A stretch of DNA of 64,000 nt from Acidobacteriota bacterium (GTDB lineage: Bacteria > Acidobacteriota > Blastocatellia > UBA7656), in contig JBFMDH010000009.1 of NCBI GenBank assembly GCA_040754075.1, positions 1 through 64,000 on the forward strand. Direction: 5' to 3'. Both the position numbers and the translations under genes were made by a program. Under the pieces are notes generated by a model. It saw nothing but the letters and a program-made list of their open reading frames with translations. It made no database searches and was not told the DNA's origin. Below, one piece after another: positions 34,814 through 45,186 of the stretch (position 1 is its first letter; the number at the start of each line of letters is the position of its first letter).

Positions 34814-35191
34814 TTAAAAAATTTGCGCGATACGCACACCCGCCCAAACCGCTGCTAATCCGAGAAGCAGACTGCCTACGGCGTTCAGGATGGCAAACCA
34901 TTGCTCGCCATCGCGCATCAGCGTGTAGGTTTCAAAGGCAAAACTGGAAAACGTTGTATAGCCGCCCAAGACTCCCGTCAGGATGGCAACGCGAATGGTT
35001 GGCGATATCAAAACGCGCGCTTCAAAAAGTTCAGCCAGCAAGCCAATGATGAAACTTCCCGAAACATTAATGATTAAGTTGGCATAAGGAAAAACCGGCT
35101 TCTCAATGAGAGAATAGACAAAGGTTGATAAGAAATACCGACAACCTGTCCCAAAGGCTCCCCCCAGTAACACCGCAAGCGTTTTATTCAC
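34814..35191 (-). CDS. crcB: Fluoride channel CrcB/Fluc
   Basis: A four-helix membrane protein of 125 residues that forms dual-topology dimers and exports fluoride. Signatures: GGAFGTGCRYFLS, the NxxG motif in LIINVSGSFIIG, and GVLGGYTTFSSFAFE with the pore Phe residues. The start is GTG 35191 behind AGGAGGG. A palindrome (35241-35254) lies upstream; I could not find fluoride-riboswitch motifs. Confidence 0.95.
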   Translation of the reverse strand: MNKTLAVLLGGAFGTGCRYFLSTFVYSLIEKPVFPYANLIINVSGSFIIGLLAELFEARVLISPTIRVAILTGVLGGYTTFSSFAFETYTLMRDGEQWFAILNAVGSLLLGLAAVWAGVRIAQIF

Positions 35192-35240
35192 AGTTGCTTT
35201 TACCCTCCTCTGAAATTGTTTTGTCTCTTTTACAAGAAGC

Positions 35241-35254
35241 GGTGAAATTTCACC
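35241..35254. promoter_or_regulatory. Palindrome upstream of crcB (possible operator)
   Basis: GGTGAAATTTCACC is a perfect 14-base palindrome, about 50 bases before the crcB start, with partly symmetric flanks (AAGC/ACTT). It could be a repressor site or a leader hairpin. Confidence 0.35.
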
Positions 35255-35302
35255 ACTTGATTTACAAGCCTACTGTCTTTCGTCCATTTATGTAGCAGGC
35301 TT

Positions 35303-36958
35303 TCAACAAGCATTTGGTGACCGGCTTATGCTCTCCAAAAGTCGAAGGAGGCGGTCAACGTCGCAACGAATTTGCGATGCCTCATTCGGTTGATTGCCGG
35401 TTAATCGTTCAACGGTTCCAAGCAAATCATCAATTCGCCTTTCGGCTTCAAACTTCAACTGAGACAGACAGTCATTGAGGTTTTCCGTCCATTGAAAAAC
35501 CAGTCGCGATAAATTTTTTTCAACCAGAAACGGCAACTTTCCGATAAAGTGCTGTCTCACGACCGGGGTTACAAAAAACATCGGCAGGATTGTCGAAAAT
35601 ATTTCCCAGTCATGGTCGAATACTCGTCCGATATGAATGTCCGGGTTGAGTGGCGGATGGATTGCCATTGCCATTTCCTGAGTGTGCAGATGAACCCCGT
35701 AAAGCTTGAAAACCCGCTCGGCAAACCGGTTGCGGAAATCCTGTAAGACGCGGATGATTTGTTTCCTGACCGTTTCAATGAGCAAAATAAATTGGTGGTG
35801 TTGCTGATTTGAAATAGCGCGAATCTCTTGGGCGAGGCGTCGGTTTAACCACTCCTCAAAAGCCTTGCGGGAAGCGGCGAGACTTTTCGTCCATTGGGGA
35901 AACTCCGTTTTCAATTCAGCCAGCAGTTGGGTTGCTAACCTTGCCTGATAGTCGTGCAATATTTTTTTTACCGTCGTTCGTGTATGGTTTTGCGCGTGTT
36001 CGATGATTAACTGCATTGCCGCTTTGGTATCTTTCACAAAATCTTTTTCACTCAGAAGTTGTTGGCTCAATGCGGTGCGCTCTGCTTCACGCATCTCGGC
36101 AGATTTCAAAGCCAGAGCGAGATAGTTTTGACCTTCGCGCAGCAGGGTGACGATTTTTCGATGAATGATTTCCTCTCTGTTGTGGTGAAATTCAGTAGCA
36201 ACAGATTTGAGTAGTTCCGCTTCCAGTTGACGTTTGAAATCCTCGTAGCCCGGTCGAATAGAGAAAGGAAATATTGCCGGTGCATAGCCCAGCAGACTCC
36301 GGCTTTGTTCGCGGATGAAGGCAACCACTTCGCGATATTCGATTTCACTCAGTAAATCGGCTTTGGTTAGCAGGATGGCAACCTTTGGAGTGTATTGCGC
36401 CAAACGTTTTATCAGTTCGAGGTCAGACTGTGAAAGCGGCGTTTCAATACTCATGGCGATTAACGCAATGGCAACATTGGGCAGCCAGTTCAAAGCGGCT
36501 TGGGTGTTGTGGGTTAAAGCGCTATCTAAACCCGGCGTATCAATGAAGCGCACCCCGTTGAATTTTTGCAGCGCCGGTGATTGAATCGTCACCTGCGCCG
36601 CCTGCTTCTGATTGTGCGGGTTCTCGCGTTCGTTGATAAACTGGCTGATCAGGTCAAGCGCAATCTCGGTCGTTTCTCCATTAAGAAAAGTCACAAACGC
36701 TTTTTCTGGTTCACCGTAACCGATTTCTGTAATCAGCGCGGTCACCGGAACCGCGCCGACCGGAAGAAAAGGAATATCCAGAAGGTTATTCAAGAAACTG
36801 CTCTTTCCGGCTTTGAACCGGCCGACCACCGCAACATTGATTTCATTTTCCTTGACCGCTTTTTGGCAGACGTTGATAAGTAGCGCGAGAGTTGTGATTT
36901 GATAGCGTTCTGCGATTTCCGAAACGACATTGATTGCGTCATTGAATGGTGAATTCAT
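35303..36958 (-). CDS. Bacterial dynamin-like GTPase
   Basis: A 551-residue large GTPase. G1 is GRFKAGKSS (about 48-56), the G2 region VPVTALITEIGYG, G3 DTPGLDS and G4 TKADL. The C-terminal 300 residues are helical with coiled-coil character, as in bacterial dynamin-like proteins. No clear membrane segment is visible, though FSTILPMFFVTPVV is hydrophobic and may act as a membrane paddle. Relatives act in membrane remodelling, fission or defence. It sits alone between crcB and clpC. Confidence 0.88.
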   Translation of the reverse strand: MNSPFNDAINVVSEIAERYQITTLALLINVCQKAVKENEINVAVVGRFKAGKSSFLNNLLDIPFLPVGAVPVTALITEIGYGEPEKAFVTFLNGETTEIALDLISQFINERENPHNQKQAAQVTIQSPALQKFNGVRFIDTPGLDSALTHNTQAALNWLPNVAIALIAMSIETPLSQSDLELIKRLAQYTPKVAILLTKADLLSEIEYREVVAFIREQSRSLLGYAPAIFPFSIRPGYEDFKRQLEAELLKSVATEFHHNREEIIHRKIVTLLREGQNYLALALKSAEMREAERTALSQQLLSEKDFVKDTKAAMQLIIEHAQNHTRTTVKKILHDYQARLATQLLAELKTEFPQWTKSLAASRKAFEEWLNRRLAQEIRAISNQQHHQFILLIETVRKQIIRVLQDFRNRFAERVFKLYGVHLHTQEMAMAIHPPLNPDIHIGRVFDHDWEIFSTILPMFFVTPVVRQHFIGKLPFLVEKNLSRLVFQWTENLNDCLSQLKFEAERRIDDLLGTVERLTGNQPNEASQIRCDVDRLLRLLESISRSPNAC

Positions 36959-36984
36959 GATTCATAAATGTCAGAGAGGAAATC

Positions 36985-37033
36985 GAGGAAAAAGAAAACT
37001 CCTACTTTGCCTCTCTTCAACCGTAAGCTAAGT
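36985..37033 (-). terminator. Terminator downstream of clpC
   Basis: On the minus strand ACTCCTACTT and AAGTAGGAGT form a 10-base stem, followed by TTTCTTTTT. It lies about 80 bases beyond the clpC stop. Confidence 0.75.
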
Positions 37034-37110
37034 AGGAGTCATTGACTGCTATGGGCAGTGATTAAGGGTGGACTCCACCACCACGCAGGTAACGATAAAA
37101 AGTTTACGCG

Positions 37111-39549
<2,439 letters not shown>

Positions 39550-39571
39550 ATTGGCTTCCGCTGTAAAAAGT

Positions 39572-39725
39572 GCTGAGGACTGAGGACTGAGGACTGAGAA
39601 GAAACGATGAAGTCAAAACGATGAAGGATGAACCGGAAGGACTAAATTAAAATCTTTCAGTTCATCGTTCGGTGTTCCGACTTCATCCTCTCTAATACTC
39701 AGTCCTCAGTCCTCAGCACTCAGTC
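39572..39725. repeat. Inverted heptanucleotide arrays between clpC and lolD
   Basis: Three TGAGGAC units (39574-39594) on the left are matched by reverse-complement AGTCCTC units on the right (about 39698-39728). The sequence between is also partly self-complementary (GATGAAGTC near 39608 against GACTTCATC near 39679). The whole could fold into one long hairpin. Its right array runs into the lolD stop codon. Confidence 0.8.
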
Positions 39726-40436
39726 CTAACTGAGTTTTCCATCCTCAAGGTGAAGCACGCGGTCGCAGATTGCCGCGAGTTTTTCATTATGGGTTACGAT
39801 TACCGATGTCAAATTCTGCGCTTGATGAATCTCCTTGAGTAACTGGTGAATGTTTTCACTGGTTTTGCTGTCGAGGTCGCCAGTCGGCTCATCAGCCAGC
39901 AACAAACTGGGACGCGAAACCAAGGCTCTTGCCAGCGCCACACGCGCCTGTTCACCGCCCGATAATTCGCCCGGACGGTGTGTGGCGCGATTTGCCAACC
40001 CAACGTCGGCGAGCAGGGATGCGGCACGATTGCGGGCTTCACTTGCAGATGTGCGCGCAATCAATAGCGGCATCATGACATTTTCAAGAGCTGAAAACTC
40101 CGGCAACAAATAGTGAAATTGAAAAATGAACCCGATTTTCTTATTCCGAAACCTCGTTAAGTCTAGCTCAGCAATTTTTGAGATGTCAAATTCGCCGATT
40201 TTTACCGCGCCGGCGCTTGGCTTATCCAGCCCGCCAAGCAAATGCAGCAAGGTGGATTTGCCCGCTCCCGACGGGCCGACGATTGCCACCATTTCGCCTT
40301 CGGCAATCGTTAAATTCAAATCCTTAAACACCGTGACGCGATTTTCGCCCGTCGCATAAATCTTGCTTAAATGCTCTACTTTAATAAAAGTCTGGAGTCT
40401 GGAGTCTGGAGTCTGGAGTCCCTTTGATTCAGGCAT
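39726..40436 (-). CDS. lolD: Lipoprotein-releasing ABC transporter ATPase LolD
   Basis: A 236-residue ABC ATPase of the MacB/LolD group: Walker A GPSGAGKST, Q-loop FIFQFHYLLPEFSALEN, signature LSGGEQARVALARAL, Walker B LLADEPTGDLD and the His switch VTHNEK. It powers extraction of lipoproteins from the inner membrane with the LolC/E-type permease encoded just upstream. Its first 16 codons are largely a translated 7-base repeat (GLQTPDSRLQT), not part of the family, and there is no later ATG/GTG/TTG before the conserved core. Confidence 0.92.
   Translation of the reverse strand: MPESKGLQTPDSRLQTFIKVEHLSKIYATGENRVTVFKDLNLTIAEGEMVAIVGPSGAGKSTLLHLLGGLDKPSAGAVKIGEFDISKIAELDLTRFRNKKIGFIFQFHYLLPEFSALENVMMPLLIARTSASEARNRAASLLADVGLANRATHRPGELSGGEQARVALARALVSRPSLLLADEPTGDLDSKTSENIHQLLKEIHQAQNLTSVIVTHNEKLAAICDRVLHLEDGKLS
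40390..40420. repeat. Heptanucleotide array inside the 5' end of lolD
   Basis: About four tandem copies of a 7-base unit (plus strand GTCTGGA; minus strand AGACTCC) occupy codons 6-16 of lolD. Because seven is not a multiple of three, gain or loss of one unit would shift the reading frame. Confidence 0.85.
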
Positions 40437-40566
40437 TGACGTGCTCCTTCATTGACTCAATTTGAAAATCGGAATTACTCAGTCGAATTTGAAAACTTCT
40501 TTGCCGTCCGCCAAACCTGAATTTGCAATTGAGTGCGTCAGCAATAGCACCCGCGTTATGACTGTA

Positions 40567-40590
40567 GACTCTCGACTCTCGACTCCCGAC
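40567..40590. repeat. Heptanucleotide array between lolC-like gene and lolD
   Basis: Consecutive units GACTCTC, GACTCTC, GACTCCC, then a partial GACTTTA. The sequence differs from the array inside lolD but has the same 7-base period. It lies eight bases beyond the stop of the permease gene. Confidence 0.75.
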
Positions 40591-40597
40591 TTTATTT

Positions 40598-41845
40598 TCA
40601 TTCATACCGCAAGCCCTCCACCGGATTGATGCGCGCGGCATTGAGTGACGGATAGACGGTTGATAGAAAGCTGATGAAGATGGTGACGACCGCAACGATT
40701 AATACATCCGAGGTGTGAACATGAAACGGCAGATAATCCAAAGCGTATGCGCCGGGCGGCAGCTTGACGAATTTTCGCGCATTGGCGAAATAGCAAAAGC
40801 CCGCGCCGACAATCACGCCGAAAATTAAACCGACGAAACCAATCATCAAGCCTTGCAACATAAACAACCACATCACGCTGCGATTGGTTGCGCCCATCGA
40901 TTTTAAAATCGCAATGTCGCGCTGTTTTTCCATCACAATCATGATGAGCACGGTGATGATGTTTAATGCCGCGATGCCAATGACAATCAACAGAGCGATT
41001 CCTGAAAGCAGTTTCTCATAACTGAGCGCCGTGTAAATCGGCGCATTGAGTTCCTGCCAATCCTGTACGGCATAGGCATCGCCGACCGCCGCCAGCACTT
41101 CGCGACCGATGGCTTTGACATTATCGACATCATCGACTTTGATTTGAATCAACTGCACGACATCTTCGGAACCCGAAAGGCGCTTTGCGGCATCGAGCGA
41201 AATATACGCCCACGTCGCATCATAATCGGCAAGCCCGGATGCAAAGATGCCTGTGACTTTGAAATCGCGATAACGCGGCGACAGTCCCATTGGCGTCAAA
41301 TGACCTTGCGGTGAAATGAGGGTCACGATGTCGCCCAGTTTCAGCCCGATGTTTGTCGCCAAATCCTGCCCGATGATGAGGTGGTCAATGGTCACATTGG
41401 ATTCGCTATCGGTTTCAAATTGCGTAAGCGAGGTGACCTCGCCGGCTTTGATGAATTGAAACACTTCGCTGGATTCAAGTGGCGCGGAGGTATCGACGCC
41501 TTTTAAAAACGCGCCGTCGGTATCTTGTTTGCCTTGCATTAAAACTTTCTGGTAGAGCGTTGGCGAAGCATTACGGATATGCGGCAAGGCGCGCAGTTTT
41601 TCAAGCAAGGCAGGATAATCGTTGATGGTTTCGCCGCTTTTGGGAAGCAGATTGAGATGCGCGGTGCCTGAGAGAATCTTTTCCTGAAACTCTTCGCGAA
41701 AGCCGGTCATCATTGCCAGGACGACGATTAACGCGGCAACCCCTGCGGCAACCGCTGCAATAGCGATAAAGGTGATGACGGAAATCATCACCTGTTTGCG
41801 TTTGGCTCTCAAGTACCGCAGGGCGATAAACAATTCGTAAGGCAC
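40598..41845 (-). CDS. lolC: Lipoprotein-releasing ABC transporter permease (LolC/LolE family)
   Basis: A 415-residue permease with one N-terminal membrane helix (VITFIAIAAVAAGVAALIVV), a large periplasmic MacB-like domain (about 50-265), and three C-terminal helices (LLIVIGIAALNIITVLIMIV, LMIGFVGLIFGVIVGAGFCY and VLIVAVVTIFISFLSTVYPS). The start YELFIALRYLRAKRKQ and the motif DIAILKSMGATNRS are typical of LolC/E. A single permease with LolD suggests a LolF-like homodimeric arrangement rather than LolC plus LolE. Confidence 0.92.
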   Translation of the reverse strand: MPYELFIALRYLRAKRKQVMISVITFIAIAAVAAGVAALIVVLAMMTGFREEFQEKILSGTAHLNLLPKSGETINDYPALLEKLRALPHIRNASPTLYQKVLMQGKQDTDGAFLKGVDTSAPLESSEVFQFIKAGEVTSLTQFETDSESNVTIDHLIIGQDLATNIGLKLGDIVTLISPQGHLTPMGLSPRYRDFKVTGIFASGLADYDATWAYISLDAAKRLSGSEDVVQLIQIKVDDVDNVKAIGREVLAAVGDAYAVQDWQELNAPIYTALSYEKLLSGIALLIVIGIAALNIITVLIMIVMEKQRDIAILKSMGATNRSVMWLFMLQGLMIGFVGLIFGVIVGAGFCYFANARKFVKLPPGAYALDYLPFHVHTSDVLIVAVVTIFISFLSTVYPSLNAARINPVEGLRYE

Positions 41846-42128
41846 GAGGGGAATCGTAAAGAACCATTCGTTCGGGTGTCAAATTCGCAGGAAAACTTTG
41901 CTTACCACCCCAAATTATGCTACCGAACGCATAACTCAAGTATACAGATGCACGACCCGATTAAACTTGCTTCCAACAGATTTGGTAGGTTTTAACTTTT
42001 TAAGAGAATTAATGTGAATCATTTAAAGGTATAAGGAAAGTCAACTTCAGATTCTGATTGACTTTAGATAGTTAGTGATGTTTAGATTGCCCTTGCTTCA
42101 CTATCAATTGGGCTGCTGGAGATATGCC

Positions 42129-42521
42129 ATGGCAGACGAACAAGATAACAAAGATCAGCAGGTTGAGTTTGTCTTTGAATATGATCCCAATTATCGCCTA
42201 GTACCAGCAAATGGGGCTTGGGGAGGTATTACTCCAAGAGGAGACATTAGGATTGATTTTTTTGTTGAGAGTCAAGCCATTCCTCATCGTGTGGTAAATA
42301 AGATAGACATAAAAGCTAATGCAATAGGAGAGGAAATTAAAAGAGTTCCAGAAAAACATTTTGTCCGCCAAATTCAAGTAAGTATACTGATGAACCCTAG
42401 CGCGTTTGAGTCGCTCGGAGAATGGATACAGGACAGACTTGAACAACTTAAAGAATTATCTAAAGGTGATTCTGGGTCAAATGCTCCTGTTTCTCAGGAA
42501 CAAAATAGAGCCGAGAGGTGA
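42129..42521 (+). CDS. Unknown protein, first gene of retropepsin trio
   Basis: A 130-residue soluble protein with conserved-looking core YRLVPANGAWGGITPRGDI followed by RIDFFVESQAIPHRVV and a C-terminal helix (ESLGEWIQDRLEQLKEL). It is distantly reminiscent of DUF3467-type proteins, but I am not sure of the family. ATG 42129 follows a GGAG site; an upstream frame extension is not credible. It is three bases from the next gene and AT-richer than its surroundings, so the trio looks like one transferred operon. Confidence 0.78.
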   Translation: MADEQDNKDQQVEFVFEYDPNYRLVPANGAWGGITPRGDIRIDFFVESQAIPHRVVNKIDIKANAIGEEIKRVPEKHFVRQIQVSILMNPSAFESLGEWIQDRLEQLKELSKGDSGSNAPVSQEQNRAER

Positions 42522-42524
42522 CTG

Positions 42525-42908
42525 ATGCTTAATTTCAATATACCAGATAATGCACCTACAATTTATACAGGAACTCGTTTTAAACTCCAGCCTAACTATA
42601 AACGATGGGAAGAGACTGTCGGTATTGCTGATGCTAATCGTCGCTTTAATACAATTGAACAACCATTGCCTTCAACCGAAAGCGTATTTCAAAAACAAAA
42701 GAGGTTGTTTGAGTACATTCCAGCAGCAGCACTTATTCAGTATCGCGGTCAGTTTGTCGCAGCATGCAATGGGGTGATTGTGGATTCAGACAGTAATCTC
42801 CCAGCATTAAGTCGAAGATTTGTTGAAACCTATGGTCATGTGCCTGTTTATATTACAAAAGTTGGTGAAAAAATAAGAGTTCATATTCCTACACCGTTCT
42901 TGAGATGA
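42525..42908 (+). CDS. DUF5678-like small protein, second gene of retropepsin trio
   Basis: A 127-residue protein. The C-terminal half, YRGQFVAACNGVIVDSDSN then LPALSRRFVETYGHVPVYIT, resembles the DUF5678 pattern of a Tyr-x-Gly-x-aromatic-Val-Ala strand pair followed by a helix. The N-terminal half is Pro/Asn-rich without a family match. The function is unknown. It lies between the first trio gene and a retropepsin-like gene, with gaps of three and four bases. Confidence 0.75.
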   Translation: MLNFNIPDNAPTIYTGTRFKLQPNYKRWEETVGIADANRRFNTIEQPLPSTESVFQKQKRLFEYIPAAALIQYRGQFVAACNGVIVDSDSNLPALSRRFVETYGHVPVYITKVGEKIRVHIPTPFLR

Positions 42909-42912
42909 TTGA

Positions 42913-43296
42913 ATGCCTGGCCCATTCCCTTACTCGATAATACCTCCTTATGATTGTCCGGCACCGGTTTGTAGTGTTCAAATTTCCTATAGCAATCTTT
43001 CAACAAATTGCGATGCAATTATCGACTCTGGCGCAGATATGACTTGCATACCGGAACGCATAGTAAAAGATATGGCTTTATTACAAATAATGGAATTTGA
43101 AGTCGGAGGAGCAAATGATGGTACTCCTCAGACACGACCTGGATATGTCATTGATTTTGAATTTTTGGGATTTACGTTTCCTGCTCTTATAGTTGTATCA
43201 ATACAAGGGTTGACCGATCATGTTTTAATCGGCAGGGATATTCTTAATCATCATATCGTGACGCTAGATGCCAATTTAGGGTTTACAGTCCTATGA
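42913..43296 (+). CDS. Retropepsin-like aspartic protease, third gene of trio
   Basis: A 127-residue clan AA aspartic protease domain. The active-site motif is AIIDSGADMTCIP (Asp38), and the second family motif, hydrophobic-hydrophobic-Gly, is seen in DHVLIGRDILNHH. One catalytic Asp per chain means it would act as a homodimer, as in retroviral proteases. No signal peptide is seen, so it should be cytosolic. Its substrate may be one of the two proteins encoded just upstream. A weak hairpin with T-rich end follows at 43336-43352. Confidence 0.85.
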   Translation: MPGPFPYSIIPPYDCPAPVCSVQISYSNLSTNCDAIIDSGADMTCIPERIVKDMALLQIMEFEVGGANDGTPQTRPGYVIDFEFLGFTFPALIVVSIQGLTDHVLIGRDILNHHIVTLDANLGFTVL

Positions 43297-43392
43297 AGGA
43301 TGCCGTCTATGGGCACAAATTCAACTTTTTCGTATGAAAGCAAAGCTTTCTTCACCCCACTTTAGTTCGATTTTCATGGGAGAATTCAAAAG

Positions 43393-45033
43393 ATGACGCG
43401 ACGGTTTTTCATATTCTTGCTGGTCTTTGTCGCGGTTGGTATCGCAATGATTACGATGCTGACCGGAAATCAAAATGTTTCAAAAGCGCAGGCGCAATAT
43501 ACCTTGACCATCACCCCCATAGGACCCAATCAAACCACGATAGATAATATAAAAACCGGTTTGATGAATAACGCGGCGGTCAAACAAGGGTTAAAAGGGC
43601 AGAGCCGGATTTTATCTTTTGAACTTCTTGATAGAATCGAAAACGGCGATTCGCTGCCGCCGGATCGCTGGCGCGCTTATATCTACTCGTATGGCAACAA
43701 ACGCGCCTTTTTAACCGAAGGCAATTTCACCGACAGTAACATTACGGTTACAACGGTCAGCGGGCAGTTGGATTTCACTTCAGCGGAAGAGTTTGATGAT
43801 GCGACATCGGTGGTGAGCAGTGACCCGAAATTCAGCGGCGCTTTTCGTGCCGGCAGTGTGAGAGCCTATCCGCCGATGCCGCCGACTTCCGCAGACCCGC
43901 AAGGCAAAGGCGATAGAATCGTCAATGTCGGCATTCTCGGCGGCAGCATCAATCAAATCGTCGGCGTCGATATGAACACGCGCAAATTGGTTTATTACAA
44001 AAACAATGCTCCGACAACGGCAATTGCAACGCCCAGTAGTTGCGGCATTCCCGGAGCCGGACAAGCGACAACCGCAAGAGGCACCGCCGGACAATTTGAA
44101 GTCGTGGTGACCGATGGCACGACGGAAATCTGGCGCATGGTGGTCATCAGACCCTCGGCTTCGTCGGGGACAAGGGCTTCGGGTGTTGAACTGCGCAATG
44201 TGGATTATCGCAGCAAACGTATGCTTGGTCGCGCACACGTACCGATTCTCAATGTCTTGTATGACGGCAACCGTTGCGGGCCCTATCGCGACTGGCAATG
44301 GCAGGAAGGTATGTTTACTGCAAATGGCACGGATGTCGCCACAGGGGTTCGCCAATGCACCTCGGTTCCGCAATCGTTTTTACAGACCAACAACGATACG
44401 GGAAATTTTCGCGGCGCAGCCTTTTATGTTGAACCGGCTACCGGTGAGTTGACCATCATGAGTGAAATGGAAGCCGGTTGGTATCGCTACATCAGTGAGT
44501 GGCATTTATTCAATAACGGCACCCTGCAACCGCGATTCGGGTTTGGCGGCGTGTTCAATAGTTGTATTTGCAATACGCACAATCACCATGCCTATTTCAG
44601 ATTGGATTTCGATATTGCCGGGACCTCGCCGAATGTCGTATCGGGGCCGGCATTGCGTAGCTGGCCGAATCCGATTGCCACCGAACTGAAAATCATTCGT
44701 CAAGGGACGATTGATGACCGGTTGTTGATTAAAAATCCCGCGACCGGTGATACGGTGATGCTGACACCTGCGCTTACCGACGGCATTGCCGATTCTTATG
44801 CGGTGGGCGATATGTGGGTGCTGCGCGGCAAAGGCACCAGTGAATTGGACGACGGTTATAATTCGACCGGCGGGTCAGGAACCTTTGCCCAGTTGGATAA
44901 TTTCGTCAACAGTGAATCGGTTTCCGGGCAAGATATTGTCGTCTGGTATCGCGGCGGTTTCCGCCATATCTTCAATGACGGTGACGCCGCGCCACATTAT
45001 GTCGGTCCTGAAATTTCCGTTGTGCAGTGGTAG
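43393..45033 (+). CDS. Secreted copper-amine-oxidase-like protein with altered cofactor motif
   Basis: A 546-residue protein with a signal peptide (about 1-34, ending SKAQAQ). The C-terminal half looks like the catalytic domain of copper amine oxidases: NTHNHHAYFRLDFDIAG matches the first two His copper ligands, and DIVVWYRGGFRHIF the third. The position of the topaquinone motif (usually N-Y-D/E-Y) reads AGWYRYISEWHLF, keeping the Tyr but not Asn or the acidic residue. It may be a variant oxidase or a non-catalytic relative. No ligand or partner is evident. Confidence 0.7.
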   Translation: MTRRFFIFLLVFVAVGIAMITMLTGNQNVSKAQAQYTLTITPIGPNQTTIDNIKTGLMNNAAVKQGLKGQSRILSFELLDRIENGDSLPPDRWRAYIYSYGNKRAFLTEGNFTDSNITVTTVSGQLDFTSAEEFDDATSVVSSDPKFSGAFRAGSVRAYPPMPPTSADPQGKGDRIVNVGILGGSINQIVGVDMNTRKLVYYKNNAPTTAIATPSSCGIPGAGQATTARGTAGQFEVVVTDGTTEIWRMVVIRPSASSGTRASGVELRNVDYRSKRMLGRAHVPILNVLYDGNRCGPYRDWQWQEGMFTANGTDVATGVRQCTSVPQSFLQTNNDTGNFRGAAFYVEPATGELTIMSEMEAGWYRYISEWHLFNNGTLQPRFGFGGVFNSCICNTHNHHAYFRLDFDIAGTSPNVVSGPALRSWPNPIATELKIIRQGTIDDRLLIKNPATGDTVMLTPALTDGIADSYAVGDMWVLRGKGTSELDDGYNSTGGSGTFAQLDNFVNSESVSGQDIVVWYRGGFRHIFNDGDAAPHYVGPEISVVQW

Positions 45034-45055
45034 GTTGTTATAAAATTGCAGGCGA

Positions 45056-45098
45056 TAAAAAAGCGTTGGCGAGATTCTCACCAACGCTTTTTTATTTT
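45056..45098. terminator. Bidirectional terminator
   Basis: AAAAAAGCGTTGGCGAG and CTCACCAACGCTTTTTT form a stem of about 15 pairs with A and T runs on the two sides. It lies just after the amine-oxidase-like gene and before the convergent BACON gene. Confidence 0.9.
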
Positions 45099-45126
45099 GG
45101 TAGCAAGTTGAAAATCTGCCTGTGAA

Positions 45127-45180
45127 AGAGCGGTCAAAGACTGCTTATTCAACCTCAGTAAGCTCATTTGCAAATCGTCA
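45127..45180. repeat. Palindromic intergenic element, partial copy 3
   Basis: Matches the right half of the element at 23351-23472: GAGCGGTCAAAGACTG, TCAACCTCAGTAAGC and TTTGCAAATCG. The left half is missing. Confidence 0.6.
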
Positions 45181-45186
45181 TAAGGG

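Noticed and set aside
35192-35302. Fluoride (crcB) riboswitch
   Set aside because: The conserved sequence elements of the motif were not recognisable; only a simple palindrome is present.
43780-44373. 197-codon open frame on the minus strand
   Set aside because: It lies antisense to the amine-oxidase-like gene, which has a signal peptide and recognisable motifs; the reverse frame has none.
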